Part shown: positions 13,336 through 25,045 of the stretch, one piece after another | How the letters are laid out: each line of letters opens with the position of its first letter | Numbering within the stretch: position 1 is the first letter of the stretch | Origin: Batillaria attramentaria | Lineage: Eukaryota; Mollusca; Gastropoda; Batillariidae | DNA length: 64,000 nt | NCBI GenBank assembly: GCA_018292915.2 | Contig: JACVVK020000153.1 | Span: forward strand, 217,501-281,500 | Direction of reading: 5' to 3' | The notes under the pieces: model-generated | What the model was told of the DNA's origin: nothing | Seen by the model: only the letters and a program-made list of their open reading frames with translations | The model's database searches: none | Made by a program: the position numbers and the translations under genes

Positions 13336-14220
13336 TTAAGGAAGTTTAATGCTTCCGTATTAAGTTACGTAGTTCAGCTGCCTTTTTGTGTCACTTTATG
13401 TACCTCCTTGTCTTCCACTGGGTTTTGGAAAAAAAAGGGCTGCACCTGCTGCTCACCTGCCAAAAAAGAAGAAGGGGAAAAAAAAACACAACGCCGACGC
13501 AAACCGAAATAGCGCAAGGGCTTAAAGGTCTGCAATCTTAGCAAAAAGCCGCAAACTTTTTTGTTGTTGTTGTTTGGTTGGTTTTGTTGTTGTTGTTGTT
13601 GTTGTTTTTTACTGCGACTCCCGCGACCGTGCATAATTCAGGCAACTCTGTCACAGTTGCAGAGTTTGTTTTCAGCGCTTCGGAGACCCTTATAAAACCA
13701 GAGCGCGAGTTTTCCGTGACATCATGGTGCTTATGGTAAATGAGCGAGACACATCGCTACAGCGTCTAGCGGGTGTTGAGTGCTGCACGATCTTTCTCGC
13801 TCAGTGTCAAAACGCAGAAGAGTCTCCGTTGCTTGCGCGGCGTGATGCCCTAAACAACCATCAGCGATGTATGGCCGTGCTTCCGTGCAGCCCAGGGGAA
13901 CTTTAAACACTAGTTTCACTGGGACTTTCAGTTCCGGGATTTCACCACCCGTCCAGACAAACGGTTCTCCCTCAACAGTGGGTGATCCCGGGATAGTGTC
14001 ATCCCTGAGGGGAATGATGGTGAAGCCCGCCAGAACTCTGACATTGAGACGGATTTAATGCCGGGATCAGGGCGATATGGCAGAGTGCCAGACGACGGGT
14101 CAGTGGCTTTGTGACAATCGCCGGTTCTCTATAGATCACTGTTTGTTCCAGGATAAATGAGAACTGTTGTGGTTTGGGACCGAATGACGTCTTGACGAGT
14201 CTAAGCCACACGAGAAGGAT

Positions 14221-14390
14221 GGCTGGGTGTTTGGGGGTTTAATGTCCTTTTCCACCACATACGGGTGATATCAAAGACGGGGCAGCGATGAAAAAGCCAG
14301 CACAAATATTTGGCCCCAGCCGGAATACGAACTCACGACCCGAGCATTAGAAGTCCAACGCTCTAGCATTCGGCCACCCCGGCTCCCCCT
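14221..14390 (-). mobile_element. SINE family A in an opsin intron
   Basis: Full-length reverse copy. Confidence 0.85.
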
Positions 14391-14660
14391 AAGCCGCACG
14401 AGAAGCAAGCCTTTCCCCCAAAAAATTGATATCTGTTTTTGGAAGTCGGTTTGTGCTCTTGAAATGTGGGTATTAAGTTTTTCGGCGTTTCCTTCTCTTT
14501 TTTCGCGATGAAATTATTTTTTTCTGTCGGGTTACGACTTAAATATGACCCTCCACCACGAAATGAGTCGTCTTGCTCAAATAGCTCAAGAAGACTCATT
14601 TCGTGGTGGAGGTTCACAAATGGTCACCCCCCCCCCCTCCCTCGTCACAAAAAAGGAACA

Positions 14661-14727
14661 TGGGTGGGTGGGTGTTTAGGAGTTTAACGTCCTTTTCCAC
14701 CACATACGGGTGATATCAAAGACGGCC
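14661..14727 (-). mobile_element. SINE family A, 3' fragment in an opsin intron
   Basis: Reverse partial copy: GTTTAACGTCCTTTTCCACC then GGGTGATATCAAAGACGG. Confidence 0.7.
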
Positions 14728-15301
14728 AAAAAAGGAACATATAAATTCCATATTGATACTGATATTTGCACTAAAGAAGGGGGAGATTCCTCAGAGAGTT
14801 TTTAGCCAATAATAATTATACCCTTAACCCATTCATGTCCGGGATGTTATGTGGGGTTAAAGTGCTCACTGCTCTCCAGCTTTACCAGGCACGTTAAAAG
14901 TAACGCCACAAAACACATCGCTTTCCCGAGAACAAACAACTACTCTGTTTATGATATTTTTCAAATGAGTGGTTTACAAAACTTTAAATAAATAAATAAT
15001 AAATAAATAAATAAATGAATAAAGTTTTGTTATTTATTTATTTATTTATTTATTTATTATGTTTGTCTGTTTGTTTGTTGTTTGTCATAGACGTGAATAA
15101 ACTGTTTGATTTGTTTGCGTCGTCACTCGGGTTTGTCCTGTCTCGTGTCGTGTCGTGTCGTCTCGCCTCGTCTCGTCTCGTCTCGTCTCGTCTGAGTGTT
15201 TTGACGTGTTTGATTTTGATACGTTATTTTAACACGCTGACCCCAGTCCTCCTTCTCATCATTCATTCTAACTCGACTCTTCCTGCCTACCGTGTCGCCA
15301 G

Positions 15302-16231
15302 ATCACGCTGCTGATGTCCGTGTGTTTCCTGGCCGCCTGGACGCCCTACGCCGTGGTCAGCATGGCCTCCGCCTACATGGAGGATCTGGAGGTGCCCGGG
15401 ACAGTGTCCATCTTCCCCACCCTGCTGGCCAAGACCTCCCACCTGTCCAACCCCGTCGTCTACTTCGTCATGAACTCACGCTTCAGTCGCCAGCGCCCGT
15501 GGTGCTCAGTGCCGTTCGTCGGGTCCCGGATGTCGTCCTCCAGCTGCAGCGGCCGCGCGCTTCAGGGCGACGACGTGCACCTGGAGTACCTGCGGAAAGC
15601 ACGCTTCGTCCAGCAGCCGGTGGAGTCTGTGGTCGGGGCGGGCACCTTGCTTGCTGAATGCACCCTCGTCACCAGCAACGCCGTCAGCGTGCAGGCGGAG
15701 AGTGACGTCACCAGCAGCCCGGCGGCGTCGGAGGAAAGTAACGGCCTTTCCAGGAGAATGGAGTCCGATCAGGATCACCTTTCCACAGATGAGCACGAAA
15801 AGGCCTGTTGTGAAGCGGCCGTGACAACAGAGCGCAAAAAGGACCGTGCGCCCTCCAAGGACAAAGATTTGGCTCGGAAAAGGCCGCGCGGAAAGTCACG
15901 CCCCAAAAAGGAAGGCCGTGTTTCCGTGAAAGACAATCGGATATGCCGTAGCACTTCCGGAAAAACTATTTTCAAACAAAAGAATTCTGATCAAAAGAAG
16001 AAGAAGAAGGAGAAGCCTTGTAATGGAGCGTCTGGGAAGTCCCGTTTCCAGAAGAACGACTCTTCGGCTGTTCAAGACGAGACGGTTCTCTGCGAGAAAA
16101 AAGGATCAGAACATTCGGGTGATACTCCTGTAACAGACACTTGTAACGGGATTTCCCGAGAAAAAGATTCCGAAAACAACGGAGATCTACCTGGTGTCGA
16201 GGAAGAAGTCTCGTGTAGCATTTCGTCTTGA
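15302..16231 (+). CDS. Opsin, terminal exon (TM6, TM7, long cytoplasmic tail)
   Basis: Last coding exon, entered in phase 0 after GTCGCCAG and ending at TGA (16229-16231). TM6 has the WTPYAVVSM sequence. TM7 has the retinal Schiff-base lysine in LLAKTS and the NPVVY form of NPxxY, followed by MNSRF, comparable to the MNKQF region of ciliary-type opsins. The cytoplasmic tail is about 240 residues, far longer than usual. It is rich in Ser, Lys and Glu, with basic clusters such as ARKRPRGKSRPKKEGR and a run of five lysines. Codon use is GC-rich through TM6 and TM7 and drifts to AT-rich in the tail. The methionine at 15314 is internal, not a start. Confidence 0.85.
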   Translation: MTLLMSVCFLAAWTPYAVVSMASAYMEDLEVPGTVSIFPTLLAKTSHLSNPVVYFVMNSRFSRQRPWCSVPFVGSRMSSSSCSGRALQGDDVHLEYLRKARFVQQPVESVVGAGTLLAECTLVTSNAVSVQAESDVTSSPAASEESNGLSRRMESDQDHLSTDEHEKACCEAAVTTERKKDRAPSKDKDLARKRPRGKSRPKKEGRVSVKDNRICRSTSGKTIFKQKNSDQKKKKKEKPCNGASGKSRFQKNDSSAVQDETVLCEKKGSEHSGDTPVTDTCNGISREKDSENNGDLPGVEEEVSCSISS

Positions 16232-16414
16232 GGTGAGATCGTCGAAGAGAGTGCCAGTCATTGGACGCCTTGTAACTACAAGTAAACGAAGGTATTAGAT
16301 GACAATTTTAAACATATCTTCTTGGCTTTGAAGTCATCTGGAAATCGACAGAACAAGCCGCACCCCTTACATTCCGAACTCAGTTTTGTTTGTTTTATTG
16401 TTTGTTTTTATTTT

Positions 16415-16475
<61 letters not shown>

Positions 16476-16495
16476 TTGGTGCGCGTGTTTATTTT

Positions 16496-16549
<54 letters not shown>

Positions 16550-17099
16550 CACCGATTGAATTGTTCACCTGATCCATTCAGGTTTACCACGACTGGTCAG
16601 GTGCTTTGTGTTTGTGGAAAAATATTTGTCAATGTAAACTTGTGAGCAAACGCACGTGCAGTTTTGGCGTCACTGCGAAGACATTACTGTGTGAATTTTT
16701 GAAGTCTTTCGAAACAGAAGTCCTTGTATTGTTGAGCGAATTAAGGCCTTGTTTAAGGAACACATTCCGAAGGTTGTTCTTGAGGGAAAGGGAGATAACT
16801 TTGGAAACTTTCAATCTTTCTTTTCGCACATTTGAAAGAATAAGCATACTGTTTTAATGACGTCTTCGAATGTTTGTTGTTGTTTTTACCCCCCCGAGAG
16901 TTTTGGCACTTTAGTGTTTCAGTACTGTCCTCACTTTACAATTCAAGCCAAAGAGACATGAGAGTGCACCCCACCCCCCTCCCCCACCCCCACCCATTTA
17001 ACGTTGTGCCTTTCAGAGGATTTTGCAAGGATATGAGGAGAATGTGACATCTCTGCCGTGAGGCGCAGGTGGCACTGCTGTTCTTGTACCTGTGGATGG
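16232..17099. other. Probable opsin 3' UTR and downstream intergenic DNA
   Basis: No coding signal. It holds two (GT)n tracts (16415-16548) and unique sequence, then a C-rich stretch at 16965-17000. No clear polyadenylation signal was found close to the opsin stop. Confidence 0.4.
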
Positions 17100-17104
17100 G
17101 GATA

Positions 17105-17222
17105 GGTGGGCCGGGGGGAGGGTGGGGGGTGTTTAGGAGTTTTACGTTCATTTCCACCACGTATGGGTGATACCAAAGACGGGGCAACGAGAAAAGGCCA
17201 GCATGAATATGTCGCCCCGGCT
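17105..17222 (-). mobile_element. SINE family A, partial
   Basis: Reverse body without most of the tRNA head. Confidence 0.65.
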
Positions 17223-17332
17223 TGTCCCTGTGGTAAGAACGCAGATCTTGCACGAGGCTCGGTTACAAATTGACGACTTGTTCAGCTCAGTTTATGTGTT
17301 TTTACCGAGGGCGCCGACTTTCTGTGTAAATG

Positions 17333-17512
17333 GGGGAAGCCGAGATAGCCGAATGGTAGAGGGTTGGACTCTCAGTTCTCGGGTCGTGAGTTCGAATCCC
17401 ATCTGGGGCCAAATTTTTGTACTGGTTTTTTTTCTCGTCGCCCCCGTCTTTGATATCACCCTTACGTGCTGGAAAAGGACGTTAAACTTATAAACACTCA
17501 CCCACGCGCCCT
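17333..17512 (+). mobile_element. SINE family A
   Basis: Full-length + copy. Confidence 0.8.
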
Positions 17513-17839
17513 GCGTAAATGGTGTACCGATGTCCTCTGTTGTTATTGGTGGTGGTGGTGGTGTTTGTTTGTTTGTTTGTTCGTTTTTTTCTCCGAAAAG
17601 TTATAGTAAAGGTGAGTCACCCATTCACAGTGGAATAGCTGCTAGCAGAATACCTCACAGCTGAAGAAATATACCTTTTATGTAGCGTCGTTTCTCCGAT
17701 TCGCGCAGAGAAGTCTACCGAAAAGTCATGTACAAGAACTAAATTCAGCCGATATAATTATATACAGCGAATACTTGTTGATGCTCTCTGGTCTGCTTCG
17801 GTTCTGCTCAAAGTTTGCGTGGCAGTTATTGATCTCTTG

Positions 17840-17920
17840 CTTCATGTCCCATTGTAACTGCCTTTTGCCGAAAGGGACAAATAAAGTATTGATTGATTGA
17901 TTGATTGATCGATTGGCTGA
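17840..17920 (+). mobile_element. Retroposon 3' end with TGAT tail
   Basis: CGAAAGGGACAAATAAAGTA followed by (TTGA)n, the tail shared with family B. Confidence 0.55.
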
Positions 17921-18360
17921 TTGGCTCATTCATGATTGGCTCATTCATGATTGGCTCAGTTATTCATTCATTTTTCGTCGTTGGCTTTCACGTGCTGACA
18001 CTCTCGACGTGTTGATAACAGACATAATTATTGCATGTACTTCCTAACAATTCCAAGTGCTACAGACTTGACTCACTGCACGCTGTGAACATGCAGTGCT
18101 TGTGACTACAAGAATATGAACACCGGATAATAGAGCAAGTGCATCAACCTGATATCTCCCGTGACATCGATGGTAAGGGGAAAGTAATACTCTGGTACAA
18201 TCAGTCTTATTGCCCCTGAACTCGATCAGAAGCGAGACGTTGCGAAATTAGTTTTCAGACCACAGAAAAATCGCCCGGTAAAACAAAAAAAAAAAAAAAA
18301 AAACTGTGCATGTTTTGTGCGGTAAAGCAAAGTAAAGAGCTGTGGTCATGTTCCTTACGT

Positions 18361-18361
18361 G

Positions 18362-18393
<32 letters not shown>

Positions 18394-18697
18394 TACTTTA
18401 TTGTCCCTTTCGGGAAATGTAGGCTGCTTCCCCCGGGGGAAGCGCGTCGCCGCGGTGCAGCGCCACCCAATACCTATCCTATATATTATTTTTACAATTT
18501 TGCTGGGGGAGGAAAGTCGGATAACCCGGAGAGAAACCCCCGATGAGCAGCCCGGCAGCCAGGAAAAACCGGTTTCACATATCACAAGCTCGACCTGGGC
18601 TCGAACCCACGCTTCATCGCCATGACATTTGTGACGGCCGTTCAGTAGCGCAGCGGCTAAATCCGACGCGCTGCCTATGAGACCACCGCTCACCCTC
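18361..18697 (-). mobile_element. tRNA-derived SINE (family B)
   Basis: Reverse copy. The head on the - strand reads GGTGAGCGGTGGTCTCATAG with GGGTTCGAGCCCAGG. The tail has GGGACAATAAAGTAAATCAA and a (TGAT)n-type repeat. Confidence 0.8.
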
Positions 18698-18699
18698 TT

Positions 18700-18902
18700 T
18701 GGAAATGGCCACAAAATTCAAAGGTAAATGCAATTCTAAAATTCTTAAAATGCTGCGTTGGTCCTTCGCACCGTTCGTGATTGTAGTGTGTTTATGTCCA
18801 GTGTGTGAGAGAATGCGTGTGATTCACGTGAGCGTGCGTGTTGGGTTTGGCTCGCGGCGCTTTGAGCCAAATATCTTGGATAAGGCGCATATATTAATGC
18901 GA

Positions 18903-18933
<31 letters not shown>

Positions 18934-18945
18934 TTTATTGTTTAC
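18700..18945 (+). mobile_element. SINE family C, 5' truncated
   Basis: Body and tail only (TGCAATTCTAAAATTC through GCGCTTTGAGCC and an (ATT)n tail). Confidence 0.65.
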
Positions 18946-19310
18946 CGCTAGTATGTTCATGGCCAATCATTTTCGTTACGTGCTTTCACATTGTGGCGTG
19001 TGATTTTCCTGTTGTGCCTATACTGACGACAGCTGTGTATAAGAACCGGATTAATATAATTACTCCTCTTGATTGAGTTTTGATTGTTTCCATGTGTATT
19101 TTTCTTCACATTATTACGGATGTGCCCATTGTGTGTTCTGGATTATCGTTCGTCGAACTGTGTTGTGCTTTCACTGGCATCAACGATGGAAATCATTCGT
19201 GATACCTATAATTATACTTCGAGTTACAGATAAACTGTGCTTTCTCAGATGCAGTCGATTAAAAAAAATCCCAGCTGAGTTCTTAGAAGCATCGTCCACA
19301 GAGAGCTAGA

Positions 19311-20340
19311 AGAAGTGAGTGGTAGGTGAGAGAAAGCAACAGAATTATGCCGCAGAAGGCTTTGTTTACCTAACGGAAGCTAGACACAGCACAGAAATCA
19401 GCATCGCACCTAAACATTTTGAACAAATTCGTCAACTGTTACAATGATGCAGAAAATTTACGAGCATATCATTAACTCATTCAAGACGGGCCGAGTTTTC
19501 GTCAGCCATCCCCTGTAGACCGATTTCAGAGGTTCAGAAATAAAATCATAAAAAGTCACAAAACAAGATACAGACTTGAAATTTTCAGGGTGCTTTACTA
19601 ACATGTTTATAATTAATATATTGCTGAAATTTGTAATTTCAAACTTAAATATCTTTGGTTTTCGTCATGTTGTACAAACAAATCGCGATCCGAATATGCG
19701 GCTGTTCGTCTGAAACTGTTGTGCGCTGTAGAGCGGCATGTGCAGCCGTTCGTCCGGAAAGAGTTAATAGCACATGTCGTACCGCGCATGAGTATTCCAC
19801 GTTTTTGACTTTTGCCCTGTATGCCAAAATCAGGCAAGATTAACGGTTCCTTGACGGCTCTTGCTGCAGCAAACACGAGTATAATCAAAGTGCAACACTC
19901 CCACTAAGCCAGATAAAAATCCATGCAGACATTTTTTTTTTTTTTTTTTTTAGTGAGGCCACTGGTGCACAGCCCCAAACTTACTTGGTATGAATAGAGT
20001 TAAACAAAACTGCAAACAATACTGAAAAAAAACAATTAGATACAACTCATCACGGTTACATTTAATATGTCATTGTCTTTGGGTAGAGTAATTGTTCTTA
20101 CAGTTTGTCGAAGTAATTTGTGTCATCCAGTGATTTATCAGCACTGCGATGATCTCTGTGTGAAGGGTGCTTCTGAAAACCCAACTGGGAAAAATCGCTT
20201 TCATTCGTTCAACGAACACTGAGTGTTTGTACGTCCTGTTATAATCATGTATGATATTTCTCAATGCTCTCAGTGACTACTCATTTTGTTAGTTGTGAAA
20301 GACGTGAATCATTTATTTGTTTACCACTAGTGTAGGTATG
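19311..20340 (+). repeat. Duplicated intergenic block, copy 1
   Basis: It matches 31360-32150 in order (TTATGCCGCAGAAGGCTTTG, the poly-T block, TTTGTCGAAGTAATTTGTG), apart from the MITE at 19476-19763. Confidence 0.8.
19476..19763. mobile_element. Candidate piggyBac-like MITE with an empty site in the window
   Basis: A 288-bp insertion flanked by TTAA, with inverted ends CTCATTCAAGACG and CTCTTTCCGGACG. The paralogous block near 31490 reads through without it (CGTCATGAATAGCACA). Confidence 0.6.
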
Positions 20341-20393
20341 GCCGATCATTGTGGTCATGTGCTTTCACATTGTGGCGTGTGATATTCTTGTTG

Positions 20394-21590
20394 GGGAGCG
20401 GGCGGTGGTCTAGTGGGTAAGATTTCGTCACCAATGCGAGAGGCCGGGGTTGGAGTCCCACTCGGGGCAAAAGAATTTTTCTTTCTCGTACGTGGCACCG
20501 TTCATTCCGGCCGACCTTCGGGGGTTCTCTCCGGGCACTCCGGCTTCCTCCTTGTCTGCTTTGGAAATAAAAGCGACACAAAAGGGACAGAAACCACTTA
20601 ACTTTGACAAAGGACGGCACAGGTCGACGTTTCGGCTTACGCCTTCTTCGGGACATAAACAAATGGGACATAACTTCAACAAACAAGCAAAAGGTAACTC
20701 TGCGGACGTACTGACATACACGGCGCGAAAAAAAAAAAAAAAAAAAAAGGGTGGGCGAGAAAAGGACCAGGAAAAAATAGCAAAATTATCACAACACCCA
20801 TCCTTAGGTGACAGAAGACCATGGACTGTGTGTGAAAAAAAAAAAAAAAAAAAAATGTTGGGCAGAAAAGAACAAAAAAGAATAGTGAAAATTAGCAATC
20901 ACAACACCCATCCTTTGGTGACACACAATCCATGGTCCTTGTCACCAAAGGATGGGGTGTTGTGATTGCTAATTTTCACTATTCTTTTTTGTTCTTTTCT
21001 GCCCCAACATTTTTTTTTTTTTTCACACACAGTCCATGGTCTTCTGTCACCTAAGGATGGGTGTTGTGATAATTTTGCTATTTTTCCTGGTCCTTTTCTC
21101 GCCCACCCTTTTTTTTTTTTTTTTTTTTTTTTTTCGCGCCGTGTATGTCAGTACGTCCGCAGAGTTACCTTTTGCTTGTTTGTTGAAGTTATGTCCCATT
21201 TGTTTATGTCCCCCGAGAAGGCGTAAGCCGAAACGTCGACCTGGTGCCGTCCTTTGTCAAAGTTAAGTGGTTTCTGTCCCTTTTGTGTCGCTTTATTTGC
21301 TTAACTTGTAACCACTTCGCAGTCATTACCGTTTCCGTTTGCTTTGGAAATGTTCAGTCCATAAAATTCAGAAATAAATGCAATTCTAAAATTCTGAAAC
21401 TTAAATTGCTGAGCTGGCCCTTCGCACCACGTGATTGTAATGTGTTCATGCCCAGTGTGTGAGAAAATGCGTAATGGTTCACGTGAGCGTGCGTGTTGGG
21501 TTCAGTTCGCGGCGCTTTGAGTCGATACAAGAAATTGGGTAAAGCGCCTATACAATACTCAATTATTAGTTATTATAATTATTATAAGGG
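20394..21590 (+). mobile_element. tRNA-derived SINE (family C), split by the foldback element
   Basis: Head GGCGGTGGTCTAGTGGGTAA plus a B-box-like GTTGGAGTCCCACTCGG, then a body with TGCAATTCTAAAATTC. The L2-like tail has GCGCTTTGAGTCGA and TAAAGCGCCTATACAA. Confidence 0.75.
20569..21339. mobile_element. Foldback element inserted into a SINE
   Basis: Inverted-repeat arms of about 355 bp (20565-20922 and 20941-21298) around an 18-base centre. The insertion is flanked by a 12-bp direct repeat TGCTTTGGAAAT (20557-20568 and 21340-21351). The paralogous SINE at about 32315 has the uninterrupted form. Confidence 0.85.
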
Positions 21591-21591
21591 T

Positions 21592-22615
21592 TCTTCTAAA
21601 CAATCCAACTGAAAAAAAAAAACGCTTTCATTCAACGAACAGTGTTTGTACCTCCTTTTACAACCATCTATGGTATTTCTCAATCCTCTCAATCACTACT
21701 CATTTTGTTGGAATCATATTCATCAAAAGTTTGAAATGTTTTTATTGTTATCATTTGATTTGTCAGTATCGACCACTTTACCTGTCTGATCTGCGCTAAA
21801 GTAAAGGCAGAATACAGACTCCCAAGCGTGGTTTCAGGGTTACTTTGTCAATTGCCTTTGCTCAGTTGGTTACCTCTGATGTACATACATATGTGTATAC
21901 TCGTACTCTCCGTCGCAGTGACACATTCCCCCGCCTCTTCTCTGTGGATATTGGAAGATATAGATAGTGCTGCGGTGAGCCACTTACGTACACCCAAACA
22001 CATCTTGATCATTTTGTTTGTTTATTTGTTTATTTGTTCTTGGTTGGTTGGATTATTGGTTGCTTGGTTGGCAATAACTCGTAAGAGCCCAAGCACGACC
22101 ATCCCCTCCCCATTATATGACAAGACTGGTTAAAAAGAATCAGCCACTACACACCAGTAGAAGCCACTTCGAGCCACTATTACAAGGCGTGGGCCTTCCC
22201 GCTAGGCCCCTCAGACCTCACTGGAGCAACGCTAGTCTACTTTCCGTTACAGGTCAGAAAGCCACTTTATCTAAATCCGCATACGTCAAGTTTGCTTCTC
22301 TTGTGCCCAACAAAGCCCCAGCTTCACTGGCAGCTTGCCTCCTCTTGCCATCCCCTGGCATGCACCTTGCCCTACCAAATACAAAAATCACGAAAATCAC
22401 GCGTCTTCGTGACAACAGAATCACTGCAAACTACCACACTCGCAAAACCGGGGAACTTCAGACAATTTGTGTCCTTCCGCTTGCAGTATTTAGCTCTGAG
22501 GAAAACATTGGGAGCTATTAGTATTACTGATTCGGACATTGTTAAGCGTACTTCTTTTTTTACACCACTCTTATACCACTCTCACACCACTGAAAAAAAA
22601 AAACAACAACAAAAA
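21592..22615. other. No recognised feature
   Basis: Unique sequence between repeat blocks. Open frames here have no recognisable domain. Confidence 0.45.
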
Positions 22616-22619
22616 AAAC

Positions 22620-22919
22620 TCGTTTGTGAAACGATTGTCATGCAGCCGACGTGTGTGAAATGTCACGTTGAGAACGTATATTTCACGTTGATAAATGATG
22701 ATTTTCTAATGAGTCCCAAATCGAATTTGACGCATCTCCACTGTCTGTCACATGACCATAATCATTATGACGCTGAGTGATATTGACGTAATATTGACCA
22801 TACGGCTTGGCTAGGTTTTACATGGCCATTTACCTCTTACGTGGGTGTCTGCTCACCATGTTGTTTTGTACACGTTGTATTGTTTCAATAAAAAAAACGA
22901 TATTTGTCCCTCCGTTTGA

Positions 22920-22920
<1 letters not shown>
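22620..22920 (+). repeat. Interspersed repeat R1
   Basis: The block TGTCATGCAGCCG through CATGACCATAATCATTATGA to TTGTATTGTTTCAATAAAA. It recurs at 30900-31080, 32535-32802 and 46670-46860. It ends at a polyadenylation-like AATAAAA, so it is probably a retroposed sequence. Confidence 0.65.
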
Positions 22921-22976
<56 letters not shown>

Positions 22977-23227
22977 TCGACTGCTGTCTCTCTCTCTCTG
23001 TCTCTCTCTCTCTCTCTCTCTCAGTGGCGAGTTTCCGCGTGAAATAAATCTTTTAAAAACATCGCCCCCGCTCAAACTCACCCCTCCTTGTGATAGAGAC
23101 AGTCCTCCAAATATGAAATACTTCAAACTACAGCTAGATATCATCACTGTTACGCTAGTTGAACGCGCCTCCATTGTGTCTATTCAGACGCGTTCAGTTA
23201 TAGCATCTAGCAGTTTTATTTATTATG

Positions 23228-23360
23228 AGATCCCGGCTGAGGCACAATATCTGTGCTGCCCGGGCCTTTTTCTCCTTGCCCCATCTCTGATATCACCCGT
23301 ATGTGGTAAGGAAAAGGACGTTAAACCACCAAACACCCACCCACCCCACCCGCCCCGTCG
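23228..23360 (+). mobile_element. SINE family A, partial
   Basis: Body and CACCCA tail; the head is lost except CCCGGCTG. It lies just upstream of the gene A leader. A matching shorter fragment is at 35862-35936 upstream of gene B. Confidence 0.65.
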
Positions 23361-23479
23361 CTGACTCGTACGTGATTTTTATTTGGAGTCAGTAAGTAAG
23401 TGTGTCACGCCCGTTACAGCGGCCTTGACGGAGACATCACGTGACCATGCACTGTTGCGTGGCAGCAGGTAAACACACC

Positions 23480-23668
23480 AGCCCTCGCTACAGACAGCGT
23501 CACCGCTCAGCTCCTCGACCCGACAGTGACACAGTGACAACAGTAGCAGGACCTTGGCCTGATTCACTCACCAGTCGCGTTTTAGTGTAACGATCGACAG
23601 CGACAGCAACTAAATTTTACCTGGTCAGTAACTAATCTCTCCGAGGTACAACAGCTGTCCTAGGAAGG
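23480..23668 (+). other. Gene A putative 5' UTR exon
   Basis: The sequence around the GACAGTGACACAGTGACAAC motif through TAGGAAGG, followed by a GTGAGT donor, is conserved upstream of gene B. The TAGGAAGG-donor end is also conserved upstream of gene D. It would splice to the acceptor at 25671 just before the start codon. The 5' boundary is unknown, and a conserved ATCACGTGACCATGCA stretch lies just upstream in both A and B. Confidence 0.45.
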
Positions 23669-24042
23669 GTGAGTAGTGACTTGACAGTTATCAGTACAGA
23701 ATATTTCCTTCTCAGTACATGTTGGCGACCTGTTTTCGGTTTCGGTTTTGTGTCGCACTTCACGCTAGTCGCTACTTGTACACTGCCGTGCGATTCCTAG
23801 ACGTAGCGTGAAGTCTGAGGGAGGTAAGCTGTTTAAATAAATTATTGAGGATTTTAGTCTACACGCCTCAATGCAATACGAACTTACTGAGAGTGAATAG
23901 TGGCCTGACTCTATGAGGTAATGAAGGTACAGAGTTGACAGTTCACTTCCGCATTCCCGCCAGTCTAGGGAGGGGACATCACCGCGGTGTTTGTTAATTC
24001 GTGTCAACCCGTTTTACGGCCCTTGAAATCGATTTCGGAACA

Positions 24043-24074
<32 letters not shown>

Positions 24075-24182
24075 ATGACGTCATCGGTGAAGGTCGCATA
24101 AACAGAACAGGGTGTGCCCGACCTTAGCTGAGTTGTATGAACACAGATAAAGCAGTCTATTCTCTCTCTCTCTCTCTCTCTA

Positions 24183-24884
24183 CAGTCGAACACGCTTAAG
24201 TCGAATTCGCAGGGGAAATGGATTTTTGTTCGACGTATCCGAGGTTTGACTTATCCGTGACGACGGATAAGGTCGAATTTCGACTCTAGCTTCGAGTTAA
24301 GCGAGTTGCACCTTTTCACCCCTGATTCGGTTTGGAAACTGAAATTTACTTTCCCTGGTCAACAAGAGCTTACTGCTGCTGCGTTGGTATAGTTCGCCCC
24401 CTTGTGTCATTTACACCTGCTGTAAATGCACTGTGACCGTCTAAACAACATAGCGATTGCACAATTACCACAAGGTAGCCCCAACCCTAAACCTAACCCT
24501 AAACCGATCTAAGCAGGCGAACTCTACTAAATGAGTGTGGATGCGTTTGAATATTTTGCCCAGTACGGCCCAGGGGTGCGAGCTATACTGAGCCTTACTG
24601 CTAGGATTGTTACATTCAATACGCTCGTGTAAGCTGCCATGTCATGGAATCTCCGTAGCTATTCTGTTCACTTTGAGTTCACTTTCAGTTCAGAGTATTG
24701 GCTTGGTCTTACCATAGTCACACATGCAATGCAGAAGAAGGAGAAAGCCAAGTTTTTCTGATGGCTGTTTCGTTCTGACATGAAAGCAGCCTGGCACCAA
24801 CCGGTGATAAGTTTCCAGCTTATGTTTTCTCCTTCTTTTCTAGTTTCACTGACTCTTATTCTGCTTCTAAGATCAGCAGCATCA

Positions 24885-24933
<49 letters not shown>

Positions 24934-25008
24934 TCACTGGTGTGTGTGTGTGTGTGTGTGTGGTCACTGGTGTGTGTGTGTGTGTGTGTGTCTCTCTCTC
25001 TCTCTCTC

Positions 25009-25045
<37 letters not shown>

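Noticed and set aside
14363..14687. Small coding genes in the opsin intron
   Set aside because: The frames overlap SINE copies and a short inverted repeat (CCTCCACCACGAAATGAGTC) with no recognisable protein homology.
21220..21245. Hammerhead ribozyme in the foldback arm (CCGAAACGTC)
   Set aside because: Only the GAAAC-side core is present. No CUGAUGA half was found at the expected distance, so it is not called.
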